A DNA stretch of 37,566 nt from Sulfurovum sp. (GTDB lineage: Bacteria; Campylobacterota; Campylobacteria; Campylobacterales; Sulfurovaceae). The stretch covers positions 1 to 37,566 of the forward strand of contig JALWLU010000036.1 in NCBI GenBank assembly GCA_026996325.1. Direction: 5' to 3'. Positions 1 to 5,900 of the stretch are shown in pieces; position 1 is the first letter of the stretch; every line of letters starts with the position of its first letter. The notes beneath the pieces are model-generated. The model was not told the DNA's origin. It saw nothing but the letters and a program-made list of their open reading frames with translations, and made no database searches. Made by a program: the position numbers and the translations under genes.

Positions 1-1025
1 ACCTTTTTGGCTACATCACCGTGCGGGCCGGCTTTGCCTTCATGATCGCCTTCATCTTCACCCTTGTCGCGATGCCAAAGTACATCCGCTGGTCGGCATC
101 CAAAGAGGCCAGCCAGCCCATCAGCAAGTTCGTCAAGGCGCATGAGAGCAAAAGCAAAACCGCCACCATGGGCGGTGCGGTTTTTCTGGCAGGCACCCTT
201 CTTGCCGCACTGCTGACAGTCAACCTTGCCAACCCCTACATCTGGGGCGGTATCATCACCCTTGTAGGCTTCGGTGCGGTGGGAATGAAAGACGACCTTG
301 GCAAAATACTCTCCGGCGACAACCTCGAAGGGCTCAGCCCCAAAGGGAAAATGGCCCTGCTTGCCGTCATCGCTGCAACGGCAACGGGTCTACTCGTCTA
401 CACAGGCTTCCCGACAGACTTCTATATCCCATTCTACAAAAAACCGCTCTTTGATATGGGAGTTTTCGCCATCTTCTTCTGGGTAATCGTCTTCCTTGCC
501 ACCACCAATGCCGTCAACCTCACGGACGGCCTGGACGGTCTGGCCACCGCACCGAGCATCATCGCGCTCTTCACGCTGGGTATCATTGTCTATATCACCG
601 GACACGCCATCTTCTCAAGCTACCTCCTCATCCCCAACATCAAAGGGGTAGGTGAAGTGATGATTTTGGCAGCAGCCCTTGGTGGCGGGCTGATGGGCTT
701 TCTGTGGTACAATGCCTACCCGGCGGAGATCTTCATGGGTGATACCGGCAGCCTCGCTGTTGGCGGCTTTCTCGCCTATCTCGCCATCCTTGGCAAGAGT
801 GAAGTGCTGCTTGTACTCATCGGCTTCATCTTCGTCATCGAAACCATATCGGTCATCATTCAGGTAGCCAGCTTCAAACTCCGTGGCAAACGCGTCTTCC
901 TCATGGCCCCCATCCACCACCACTTCGAACTCAAAGGGTGGCCCGAAAACAAGATCATCGTCCGCTTCTGGATGATCGCCTTCATTACGAACATTATGGC
1001 GCTGATAAGCTTTAAGTTCCGATAA
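1..1025 (+). CDS. mraY: Phospho-MurNAc-pentapeptide transferase MraY, 5' end outside the window
   Basis: MraY is the integral membrane enzyme that moves phospho-MurNAc-pentapeptide from UDP to undecaprenyl phosphate, giving lipid I. The reading frame is open to the left edge (frame 3, reading [10 protein letters not shown] before any start), so the N-terminus is missing; the GTG at 21 is internal. About 340 of the usual roughly 355 residues are present. Diagnostic stretches are the early PTMGG-like segment (TATMGGAVF), [26 protein letters not shown] and the C-terminal [12 protein letters not shown], with about ten hydrophobic segments. In related Campylobacterota murD follows directly; here a four-helix-bundle cassette starts 7 bp after the stop codon. 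Identification is secure. Confidence 0.97.
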   Translation, partial: LFGYITVRAGFAFMIAFIFTLVAMPKYIRWSASKEASQPISKFVKAHESKSKTATMGGAVFLAGTLLAALLTVNLANPYIWGGIITLVGFGAVGMKDDLGKILSGDNLEGLSPKGKMALLAVIAATATGLLVYTGFPTDFYIPFYKKPLFDMGVFAIFFWVIVFLATTNAVNLTDGLDGLATAPSIIALFTLGIIVYITGHAIFSSYLLIPNIKGVGEVMILAAALGGGLMGFLWYNAYPAEIFMGDTGSLAVGGFLAYLAILGKSEVLLVLIGFIFVIETISVIIQVASFKLRGKRVFLMAPIHHHFELKGWPENKIIVRFWMIAFITNIMALISFKFR

Positions 1026-1032
1026 CAAGTAA

Positions 1033-1063
1033 ATGAGTAATGAGCAATGAGTAGTGAGCAACC
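1033..1063 (+). repeat. Left terminal inverted repeat of four-helix cassette (heptamer units)
   Basis: Four 7-bp units, ATGAGTA, ATGAGCA, ATGAGTA and GTGAGCA, followed by ACC. The 31 bp match the reverse complement of 1436-1466 at 27 positions. The third unit supplies the ATG of the downstream gene at 1047. The units belong to the RTGARNA heptamer family seen elsewhere in the window. Confidence 0.85.
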
Positions 1064-1430
1064 GAAATTTAATGACCCACTCAGTGAAAAAAGTTTCAAG
1101 TTCTCTTTGCGTATTGTAAAGCTGTTCAAGTATCTGCAAAACGAACATAGAGAATACATTCTTTCCAAACAGCTTTTACGAAGTGGTACGGCGATTGGAG
1201 CACTGGTACGTGAAGCGAAGTATGCCCAGTCCAAAGCGGATTTTTTGCATAAATTGATGATCGCGCTAAAGGAAGCCAACGAAACAAAATATTGGCTTGA
1301 TCTGCTTTACCACTCCGATTATCTGAACGACAAGATGTATCAAAGCATTCTACCAGATATTAACGCACTTTTAAAAATGCTTGTATCCAGCACAAAAACC
1401 ATTAAACAAGGCTCTCAATGTATACAATAA
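1047..1430 (+). CDS. Four-helix-bundle protein of the 23S rRNA intervening-sequence (S23) family
   Basis: A 127-residue protein with the signature of the four-helix-bundle family first seen in 23S rRNA intervening sequences (PF05635/TIGR02436 type). The core runs SKQLLRSGTAIGALVREA, then AQSKADFLHKLMIALKEA and NETKYWLDLLY. It is predicted to be all-helical and cytosolic. The molecular function of the family is not established. The ATG at 1047 lies inside a 7-bp repeat array, and no good Shine-Dalgarno sequence precedes it beyond the purine-rich repeat, so the start is uncertain. The gene sits alone in a cassette bounded by inverted heptamer repeats and separates mraY from murD, whereas known family members often lie inside rRNA genes. 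Family assignment is firm; any role is unknown. Confidence 0.9.
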   Translation: MSSEQPKFNDPLSEKSFKFSLRIVKLFKYLQNEHREYILSKQLLRSGTAIGALVREAKYAQSKADFLHKLMIALKEANETKYWLDLLYHSDYLNDKMYQSILPDINALLKMLVSSTKTIKQGSQCIQ

Positions 1431-1435
1431 CCCTC

Positions 1436-1466
1436 GGTTACTCATTACTCATTACTCACTACTCAT
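1436..1466 (-). repeat. Right terminal inverted repeat of four-helix cassette (heptamer units)
   Basis: GGT followed by TACTCAT, TACTCAT, TACTCAC and TACTCAT, which on the minus strand reads ATGAGTA, GTGAGTA, ATGAGTA, ATGAGTA, ACC. It mirrors 1033-1063 with four mismatches. Together the two repeats delimit 434 bp (1033-1466) between mraY and murD. Confidence 0.85.
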
Positions 1467-1471
1467 TCAAT

Positions 1472-1488
1472 GAAAAACGGAGTTTTTC
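1472..1488 (+). promoter_or_regulatory. Hairpin covering the murD ribosome binding site
   Basis: GAAAAAC, GGA loop, GTTTTTC: a perfect 7-bp stem ending one base before the murD ATG at 1489. The Shine-Dalgarno GGAG (1479-1482) falls in the loop and first stem base, so folding could limit ribosome access. The stem is mostly A-U and therefore weak. Regulation is an inference. Confidence 0.4.
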
Positions 1489-2808
1489 ATGAAACCCTCT
1501 CTCTTTGGTTACGGTCTAACCACCAAAGCCATCGCCAAAAAACTTGGCGGGGGCTGTACTTTTTTTGACGACAACTGTAAGGAGCCCTATACCGATGATA
1601 TGGGCAACCGCATTCTGCCTTCACATCTATTCGACCCTGATGCAAGCGAACTGGAGATCACCACGCCCAGCCTCAAACCCGACCATCCGCTCATCAAAAG
1701 CGCCAAGCACCTGTTGAGTGAATACGACTTTTTCTTAGGGAAAAGGGAAAAGGGAAAAGGGAAAGCATCGCAAAGCGATGCATACCACAACTCTTCACTC
1801 TTCACTCTTCAGAAGGTGAATTGCGAAGCAAGAGAAACTCCCCTGGGGGACTCTTCACTATCCAAACCGTTCACGGTTTGGATAAGCGGTACCAACGGCA
1901 AAACCACCACGACCCAGATGCTTACCCACCTGCTTGAAAAGCGCGGTGCGGTCAGCGGCGGCAACATCGGTACGCCACTGGCGGAGCTCGACCCGGATGC
2001 GAACATCTGGGTGCTGGAGACCAGCTCCTTTACCCTTCATCACACCCGCTACGCGTCACCCGACATCTACCTGCTGCTGCCAATCACCCCCGACCACCTC
2101 GACTGGCATGGCACACCCGAAGCGTACGAAGCGGACAAACTGCGTCCCCTTATGACAATGCGGGAGGGAGAGCTGGCACTGGTACCCAAAGGGCTCAACC
2201 TGCCCGAAACTGACGCCTTTGTCGTAGAGTACGACAGCAACGACTTTCTCTGCGACTACTTCGGTCTTGACGCTTCAAAACTCAACTACCGCGGCGCCTT
2301 TCTGCAAGATGCCCTTCTCTCGCTCGCCATCACCAAGGTACTCTTTGATGAAACCAACTACGACCTGCTTAACCGCTTCAAGCGCGATGCCCACCGACAG
2401 GAGGAGTTCACCGATGCCAAGGGGCGCCTCTGGGTCAACGACTCCAAGGCCACCAACCTCGATGCGGCGATCCAGGCGGTAAAAGGGTATGCCGACCGCC
2501 ACATCCACCTCATCATCGGTGGTGACGACAAAGGCGTCGACCTCACGCCGCTCTTCGAACTCATCGCGCCGATGGAGCTGACGCTCTACAGCATCGGTGC
2601 CAACAGCCAAAAGGTCAAAGCGCTTGCCGACAAGTTCGGCATCGACCTCAAAGAGGCCGGCACGCTTGAGAGTGCCGTAACAATGATAGACAGGGTTCTC
2701 GATGAAAAGAGCGTCGCACTTCTCTCTCCTGCAGCGGCCAGCTTCGACCAGTTCAACTCCTACAAACACCGCGGAGAGACCTTTGTGAACCTTGTCAAAG
2801 CGCTTTAA
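1489..2808 (+). CDS. murD: UDP-N-acetylmuramoylalanine--D-glutamate ligase MurD with an in-frame repeat insertion
   Basis: MurD is the cytosolic ATP-dependent ligase that adds D-glutamate to UDP-MurNAc-L-Ala. The 439 residues include a Campylobacterota-like N-terminus (SLFGYGLTTKAIAK), the ATP-binding loop SGTNGKTTTTQ at residues 133-143, GNIGTPLAELD, LETSSFTLHHT, PITPDHLDWHG and the C-terminal LSPAAASFDQF. Residues about 83-126 do not look like MurD: they are low-complexity, encoded by 7-bp tandem repeats and short palindromes, and lie between SEYDFF and TVWISGTNGKT. That is the linker just before the P-loop, so the enzyme may tolerate the insertion. The frame is intact throughout. The start at 1489 is fixed by GGAG six bases upstream. 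Paired with mraY in the peptidoglycan precursor pathway. Confidence 0.96.
   Translation: MKPSLFGYGLTTKAIAKKLGGGCTFFDDNCKEPYTDDMGNRILPSHLFDPDASELEITTPSLKPDHPLIKSAKHLLSEYDFFLGKREKGKGKASQSDAYHNSSLFTLQKVNCEARETPLGDSSLSKPFTVWISGTNGKTTTTQMLTHLLEKRGAVSGGNIGTPLAELDPDANIWVLETSSFTLHHTRYASPDIYLLLPITPDHLDWHGTPEAYEADKLRPLMTMREGELALVPKGLNLPETDAFVVEYDSNDFLCDYFGLDASKLNYRGAFLQDALLSLAITKVLFDETNYDLLNRFKRDAHRQEEFTDAKGRLWVNDSKATNLDAAIQAVKGYADRHIHLIIGGDDKGVDLTPLFELIAPMELTLYSIGANSQKVKALADKFGIDLKEAGTLESAVTMIDRVLDEKSVALLSPAAASFDQFNSYKHRGETFVNLVKAL
1738..1882 (+). repeat. Repeat-rich in-frame insertion inside murD
   Basis: Four GGGAAAA-type heptamers at 1738-1765, a 7-bp-stem hairpin GCATCGC/GCGATGC at 1765-1781, three TCTTCA(C/G) heptamers at 1792-1812, a small palindrome TTGCGAAGCAA at 1821-1831, another TCTTCAC at 1852-1858, and a 9-bp-stem hairpin TCCAAACCG/CGGTTTGGA at 1861-1882. 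The total keeps the murD frame open. It resembles palindromic elements that insert in frame in some Rickettsia genes, but the sequence family is different as far as I can tell. Confidence 0.75.
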
Positions 2809-2864
2809 AGTTACAAAAAAGGAAAAAGTGCCTGATTTCTAAATATTTTTTAAGGTTACATAGC

Positions 2865-2870
2865 TATAAT
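2865..2870 (+). promoter_or_regulatory. -10 element upstream of tRNA-Phe
   Basis: A consensus TATAAT lies 23 bases before the first tRNA base, within AT-rich DNA (GCTATAATTTC). No clear -35 is seen, which is usual for sigma-70 promoters in this phylum. Confidence 0.55.
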
Positions 2871-2893
2871 TTCATCCACTTCACGACATTAGT

Positions 2894-2969
2894 GGCTCCG
2901 TAGCTCAGTTGGTAGAGCAATGGATTGAAAATCCATGTGTCGGCGGTTCGATTCCGTCCGGCGCCACCA
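2894..2969 (+). tRNA. tRNA-Phe (GAA)
   Basis: A complete cloverleaf with encoded CCA: acceptor 2894-2900 with 2959-2965, D arm 2903-2918, anticodon stem ATGGA/TCCAT with loop TTGAAAA (anticodon GAA at 2927-2929), variable loop 2937-2941, T arm 2942-2958, discriminator A and CCA at 2966-2969. The acceptor stem has one mismatch at pair 4-69 (T opposite C); the other six pairs are canonical. The last 22 bases plus the next 3 bp are duplicated at 4176-4200, marking this gene as an integration site. Confidence 0.95.
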
Positions 2970-2972
2970 CTT
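2948..2972 (+). repeat. attL-like direct repeat (3' end of tRNA-Phe)
   Basis: These 25 bp, covering the T-loop to just past CCA, are identical to 4176-4200. A direct repeat of a tRNA 3' end is the classic footprint of tyrosine-integrase site-specific insertion. Confidence 0.85.
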
Positions 2973-3086
2973 CAAAGTAATCACGATTCAACACCTCTAT
3001 TAATTTCACACTCATTTCATATACTCACACATACATTTAAAAGTTAGCGCTGTTTCATACCACCATTTTCAATAAATGAAAGCAAC

Positions 3087-3115
3087 TTGACAATATGAAC
3101 TTTATTACATACAAT
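3087..3115 (+). promoter_or_regulatory. Sigma-70 promoter of the island gene pair
   Basis: A consensus -35 TTGACA (3087-3092), a 17-bp spacer and -10 TACAAT (3110-3115), about 37 bp before the start codon at 3153. The -35 is far stronger than is typical in this phylum, in keeping with an accessory module that brings its own promoter. Confidence 0.75.
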
Positions 3116-3150
3116 ATAGGTAATAAAAACTACACTATAGGTGGTATTAC
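3103..3150 (+). promoter_or_regulatory. Putative autoregulatory operator of the winged-helix protein
   Basis: TATTAC (3103-3108) and its inverse GTAATA (3120-3125) flank the -10, and TATTAC recurs at 3145-3150. The motif TATAGGT also occurs twice, at about 3115 and 3137. Repeats over the -10 and start of transcription suit autorepression by the first gene, as in many toxin-antitoxin operons. This is inferred only. Confidence 0.45.
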
Positions 3151-3152
3151 AT

Positions 3153-3482
3153 ATGTTAGAGGTATTGTTAGGCTCCAAGAACAGAGAACGGGTGCTACAG
3201 TTCATCCTTGCCAAGGGTGAAGGCTATGCAAAAGAGATCGCCGATTTCTACGGCACCAGTCTCGACCCAATTCAGAAGCAGCTGGAGAAACTTGAACTTG
3301 GCGGTGTGCTTGTCAGCAAAAGTGTCGGTCGCACACGTCTCTTTGTCTTCAACCCACGATATGCTTTCAGAAATGAACTGCAGGCGCTTCTGGAAAAAGC
3401 AAGAGAGTATTACAGCCCCGATGAGATAGAACGGCTGACTATGAGCCGAAAACGTCCAAGACGCACAGGGAAACCGTTATGA
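3153..3482 (+). CDS. Winged helix-turn-helix DNA-binding protein, probable antitoxin/regulator
   Basis: A 109-residue protein with a winged-helix fold: KEIADFYGTSLDPIQKQLEK forms the helix-turn-helix and GGVLVSKSVGRTRLFVFNP the wing, followed by a charged helical tail. This type of N-terminal wHTH often accompanies nucleotidyltransferases. The ATG at 3153 is preferred over the in-frame GTG at 3141 because AGGTGG (3139-3144) is well placed before it. The stop overlaps the next start as ATGA, so the two are translated together. Inverted repeats over its own promoter suggest autorepression. By analogy with AbiE-like and other wHTH/NTase pairs it could be the antitoxin, but I see no family match that proves this. 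Confidence 0.8.
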   Translation: MLEVLLGSKNRERVLQFILAKGEGYAKEIADFYGTSLDPIQKQLEKLELGGVLVSKSVGRTRLFVFNPRYAFRNELQALLEKAREYYSPDEIERLTMSRKRPRRTGKPL

Positions 3483-4009
3483 AACCTGTTGCTGACATGA
3501 GTATGGAAGAGTTGGCGGCATATGTGTGCAGCCAGCTTGAAGCAGCAGGCATAGAAACCGTACTGTCTGGCGGATCATGTGTACAGATCTACTCGGAAGG
3601 CAAATACACCTCTGACGATATCGACCTGATCGACCGCTTCAATGGTGGACATACACGCATCAAGCAGGTTATGTTCGATATGGGCTTTAAAGAACACAAC
3701 CGCTACTTCGTACATGAAGATACGGAGTATTTCATAGAGTTTCCACGAGGTCCGCTTGGTGTCGGAGATGCACCGGTACATGATATCGCTACCCTGGAAG
3801 AGGAGACAGGTATTCTAAAACTTCTCACACCAACCGACTGCATCAAAGACAGACTTGCCGCCTACTACCACTGGGATGATGCCCAAAGCCTTGAGCAGGC
3901 TGTATGGGTAGCACAACAAAACCCGTTCGATATGAATGCGGTCAAAACGTGGTCAGAGCAGGAGGGTATGATGAAGAAATTTACTGTGTTCTATCGGAGA
4001 CTAATGTAA
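3479..4009 (+). CDS. Nucleotidyltransferase-fold protein, possible toxin partner
   Basis: A 176-residue protein with the core motif of the DNA polymerase beta-like nucleotidyltransferase superfamily: LSGGSCVQIYS (residues 29-39) followed by SDDIDLI (45-51), with the acidic pair D47 and D49 in the metal-binding position. FIEF (about 81-84) could supply the third strand. It resembles AbiEii- or DUF6036-like NTases from two-gene modules, but I cannot name the family with certainty. Its start overlaps the wHTH gene by 4 bp. It sits in a tRNA-Phe island with no other gene, so the pair must be self-sufficient, for example as toxin-antitoxin or phage defence (inference). No signal peptide or membrane segment. 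Confidence 0.75.
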   Translation: MKPVADMSMEELAAYVCSQLEAAGIETVLSGGSCVQIYSEGKYTSDDIDLIDRFNGGHTRIKQVMFDMGFKEHNRYFVHEDTEYFIEFPRGPLGVGDAPVHDIATLEEETGILKLLTPTDCIKDRLAAYYHWDDAQSLEQAVWVAQQNPFDMNAVKTWSEQEGMMKKFTVFYRRLM

Positions 4010-4175
4010 GCAGACTTGTACGCGTGTACGCTGAAATGTACGTTTTTTGTTCTGAAACAGTTCTGTAAAGTGCAGACCAAGGAGCATGTCGAACATGATT
4101 TCAATACGCTTCAAGTGCCCACTACATGGGCAAAACCTCTATATTTAGGCACCCGTAAGAACTTCCATTAACTAA
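4010..4175. other. Gene-free tail of the mini-island
   Basis: No supportable ORF is present. A GTACG-rich stretch at 4019-4040 followed by TTTTTT could be a weak terminator for the two-gene operon, but the stem is poor. Confidence 0.3.
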
Positions 4176-4200
4176 TCGATTCCGTCCGGCGCCACCACTT
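4176..4200 (+). repeat. attR-like duplicate of the tRNA-Phe 3' end
   Basis: Identical over 25 bp to 2948-2972, beginning in the T-loop and ending just after CCA-CTT. No other part of a tRNA precedes it, so it is a remnant rather than a second gene. The 3' acceptor strand carries the same C69 that mismatches in the intact tRNA. Confidence 0.85.
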
Positions 4201-4404
4201 AAAACCTCCTTTCAAAATAATCACTTTTCAAAATCTTTTCATTTGACTTGCGGATAAATGGTCCATACTACAATGTTAACCATTTCATTGACACTTGACT
4301 TATAAAACCCTCTTTTCATTCCAATATGTGAGTAGCAATCACATAGATGCATAGGCGATGAGAGGGATACTTTGCTGAATTTTTTTTAAATTTTAAGAAA
4401 AATC

Positions 4405-4418
4405 TTGATGCAAATCAA
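4405..4418 (+). promoter_or_regulatory. FNR/CRP-family binding box upstream of the porin
   Basis: TTGAT-GCAA-ATCAA is a perfect FNR-type palindrome. It is centred about 44 bp upstream of the TTGACA at 4456, hence roughly 80 bp before the expected transcription start, a distance compatible with class I activation. The rest of 4201-4404 is AT-rich with no gene. Confidence 0.6.
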
Positions 4419-4455
4419 GAATATTAATGATTTATTAACTTTTTGTTCATTTTTA

Positions 4456-4485
4456 TTGACATATCGTTTTCTTTTCTGTTATGCT
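4456..4485 (+). promoter_or_regulatory. Probable porin promoter
   Basis: -35 TTGACA (4456-4461), then -10 TATGCT (4480-4485) after 18 bp. The leader to the ATG at 4516 is about 25 bases and contains AAGGAG at 4503-4508. Confidence 0.55.
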
Positions 4486-4515
4486 TCCCTTATCATTACC
4501 ATAAGGAGAAATAAA

Positions 4516-5787
4516 ATGAAAAAGACACTTTTACTTTCAGCGGCAGCTTCAGCAATGCTGATGGCGGGCGGGGATATTGCCCCGGTAGTACAAGAGGAAG
4601 CTCCGGCTCCGGCAGAGTTCCTGATCTTCAACAACATCTATGCAAAAGGTGAAATCAGACCAAGATATGAGTATGTCGATGCTGACAATGGTAAAGGTGA
4701 CGCAAACGCATATACCAACAGACTGACACTGGGTATCGGTGCGGACTTCATGCAGATCGACGGACTTTCAATTTACTTGGAAGGTACCAATGTTATGGGC
4801 AGTGGAGATTTTGATAGTCTTTCCGCATCTGACAGCAATGCAGGTCTCTATCAGGTAGTTGCCGATCCTGACCAGACAAGAATCACACAGGCATATATGG
4901 ACTACAAATTCAGTGACACGCTCATCCGTGTCGGTCGCCAGGGTGTCAACCTCGACAACCAGCGTTTTGTAGGTACCGTCGACTGGAGACAGATGCCACA
5001 GACGTATGATGCGGCAGCGATCATCAACAACTCCATTGAAAACCTGAGCCTGATGGCTGCTTACGTTTGGAGAGTCAATACAGTTTTTGACGCAGATACA
5101 ACAAAAAATGTTGGAAGTGACTTTGATACAAACTCTGTACTGCTTCATGCAGCCTATACTTTCATGCCTGAGCTGACACTGACTGCATATGACTACATTA
5201 TCGAAGACTATGCAGATACTTATGGAATCGCAGCTACCGGTAAAATCGGGATGGGTGGCGCAACTATCTCTTACCGTGCAGAGTATGCCCATCAAGCAGA
5301 CCCTACTAATGGTGATAGACTCGATATAAATGGTAACATACTCAATGTAGACGCAGACTACTATAACCTCCAGGCAACTGCAAATATCAGCGGTTTCCTC
5401 GTAGGTGCACAGTATGAAGTACTTGGAGCAGGAGACAAAGTTGGTGATCCAGCATTTGGTACACCACTTGCAACACTCCACGCACACAACGGTTGGGCGG
5501 ACATGTTCCTTACTACACCGGATGACGGTCTTGTCGACTTCAACGGTATGATTGGATACAAGGCTGACTGGTTCGGACTTGCAAAAGTTGTCTACCATGA
5601 CTTCTCTGCAGACAGGGGAAGTGCTGACTACGGTACTGAGTGGGATGCGATCTATAAAAACAAGATCCCTGGTGTCAAAGGGCTTTCCGGTATGCTGAAA
5701 GCATCTTGGTTCAACAGTGATAATGTAAATTATGTCGACACAACAAAAGTATGGGTAATGCTCGACTACAAGTTCAGCACCAAGTAA
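4516..5787 (+). CDS. Outer-membrane porin-like beta-barrel protein
   Basis: A 423-residue exported protein. It starts with a signal peptide (MKKTLLLSAAASAMLMAGG), continues with a short Ala/Pro/Glu-rich linker, then alternating aromatic and polar beta strands (KGEIRPRYEYVDAD, AYTNRLTLGIGADF, YMDYKFSDTLIRVGRQ) and ends KVWVMLDYKF, with an aromatic near the C-terminus as in barrel proteins. It resembles the abundant porins of sulfur-oxidising Campylobacterota; substrate unknown. ATG 4516 is chosen over the upstream in-frame start at 4405 because AAGGAG lies directly before it and the signal peptide begins there. It stands alone between a promoter with an FNR-type box and a strong terminator. 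Its codon bias and promoter suggest high expression. Confidence 0.8.
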   Translation: MKKTLLLSAAASAMLMAGGDIAPVVQEEAPAPAEFLIFNNIYAKGEIRPRYEYVDADNGKGDANAYTNRLTLGIGADFMQIDGLSIYLEGTNVMGSGDFDSLSASDSNAGLYQVVADPDQTRITQAYMDYKFSDTLIRVGRQGVNLDNQRFVGTVDWRQMPQTYDAAAIINNSIENLSLMAAYVWRVNTVFDADTTKNVGSDFDTNSVLLHAAYTFMPELTLTAYDYIIEDYADTYGIAATGKIGMGGATISYRAEYAHQADPTNGDRLDINGNILNVDADYYNLQATANISGFLVGAQYEVLGAGDKVGDPAFGTPLATLHAHNGWADMFLTTPDDGLVDFNGMIGYKADWFGLAKVVYHDFSADRGSADYGTEWDAIYKNKIPGVKGLSGMLKASWFNSDNVNYVDTTKVWVMLDYKFSTK

Positions 5788-5814
5788 TTCTAAACCGCGA
5801 AACGCTCTTTCTCT

Positions 5815-5836
5815 GAAAGGGTGTTCGCACCCTTTC
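5815..5836 (+). terminator. Rho-independent terminator after the porin
   Basis: A 9-bp stem GAAAGGGTG / CACCCTTTC with a TTCG tetraloop, followed by the pyrimidine-rich CCTTTCTCTCTTCC. It starts 27 bp after the porin stop codon. Confidence 0.8.
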
Positions 5837-5856
5837 CCTTTCTCTCTTCCCATTTA

Positions 5857-5865
5857 TGCTATACT
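5857..5865 (+). promoter_or_regulatory. Extended -10 element for rimO
   Basis: TGC-TATACT, 35 bases before the rimO start. Similar TGCTATAAT sequences precede mntA, so this may be the local promoter form. Confidence 0.45.
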
Positions 5866-5900
5866 TCCACCATATATAACCCTATTTTTAACGGATACCT

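Larger units (their letters stand above)
2973..4200. mobile_element. Mini genomic island inserted at tRNA-Phe
   Basis: A 1.2-kb segment bounded by 25-bp perfect direct repeats of the tRNA-Phe 3' end. It contains a strong promoter, a winged-helix gene and a nucleotidyltransferase gene, but no integrase. Beyond each repeat the DNA is similar (TTCAAAGTAATCAC after the tRNA and TTCAAAATAATCAC at 4211-4224), as expected if the sequence from 4201 was once next to the tRNA. Bases 2973-3086 and 4010-4175 hold no gene I can support. Without an integrase, movement would need a recombinase acting in trans, or the element is a deletion remnant of a larger island. Confidence 0.75.

Noticed and set aside
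4176-4200. Second tRNA gene
   Set aside because: Only the 3' quarter of tRNA-Phe is present; upstream sequence does not form D or anticodon arms.
4768-5853. Long minus-strand ORF opposite the porin
   Set aside because: Antisense to a clear exported protein; its Cys/Val-rich sequence shows no domain and there is no ribosome binding site.
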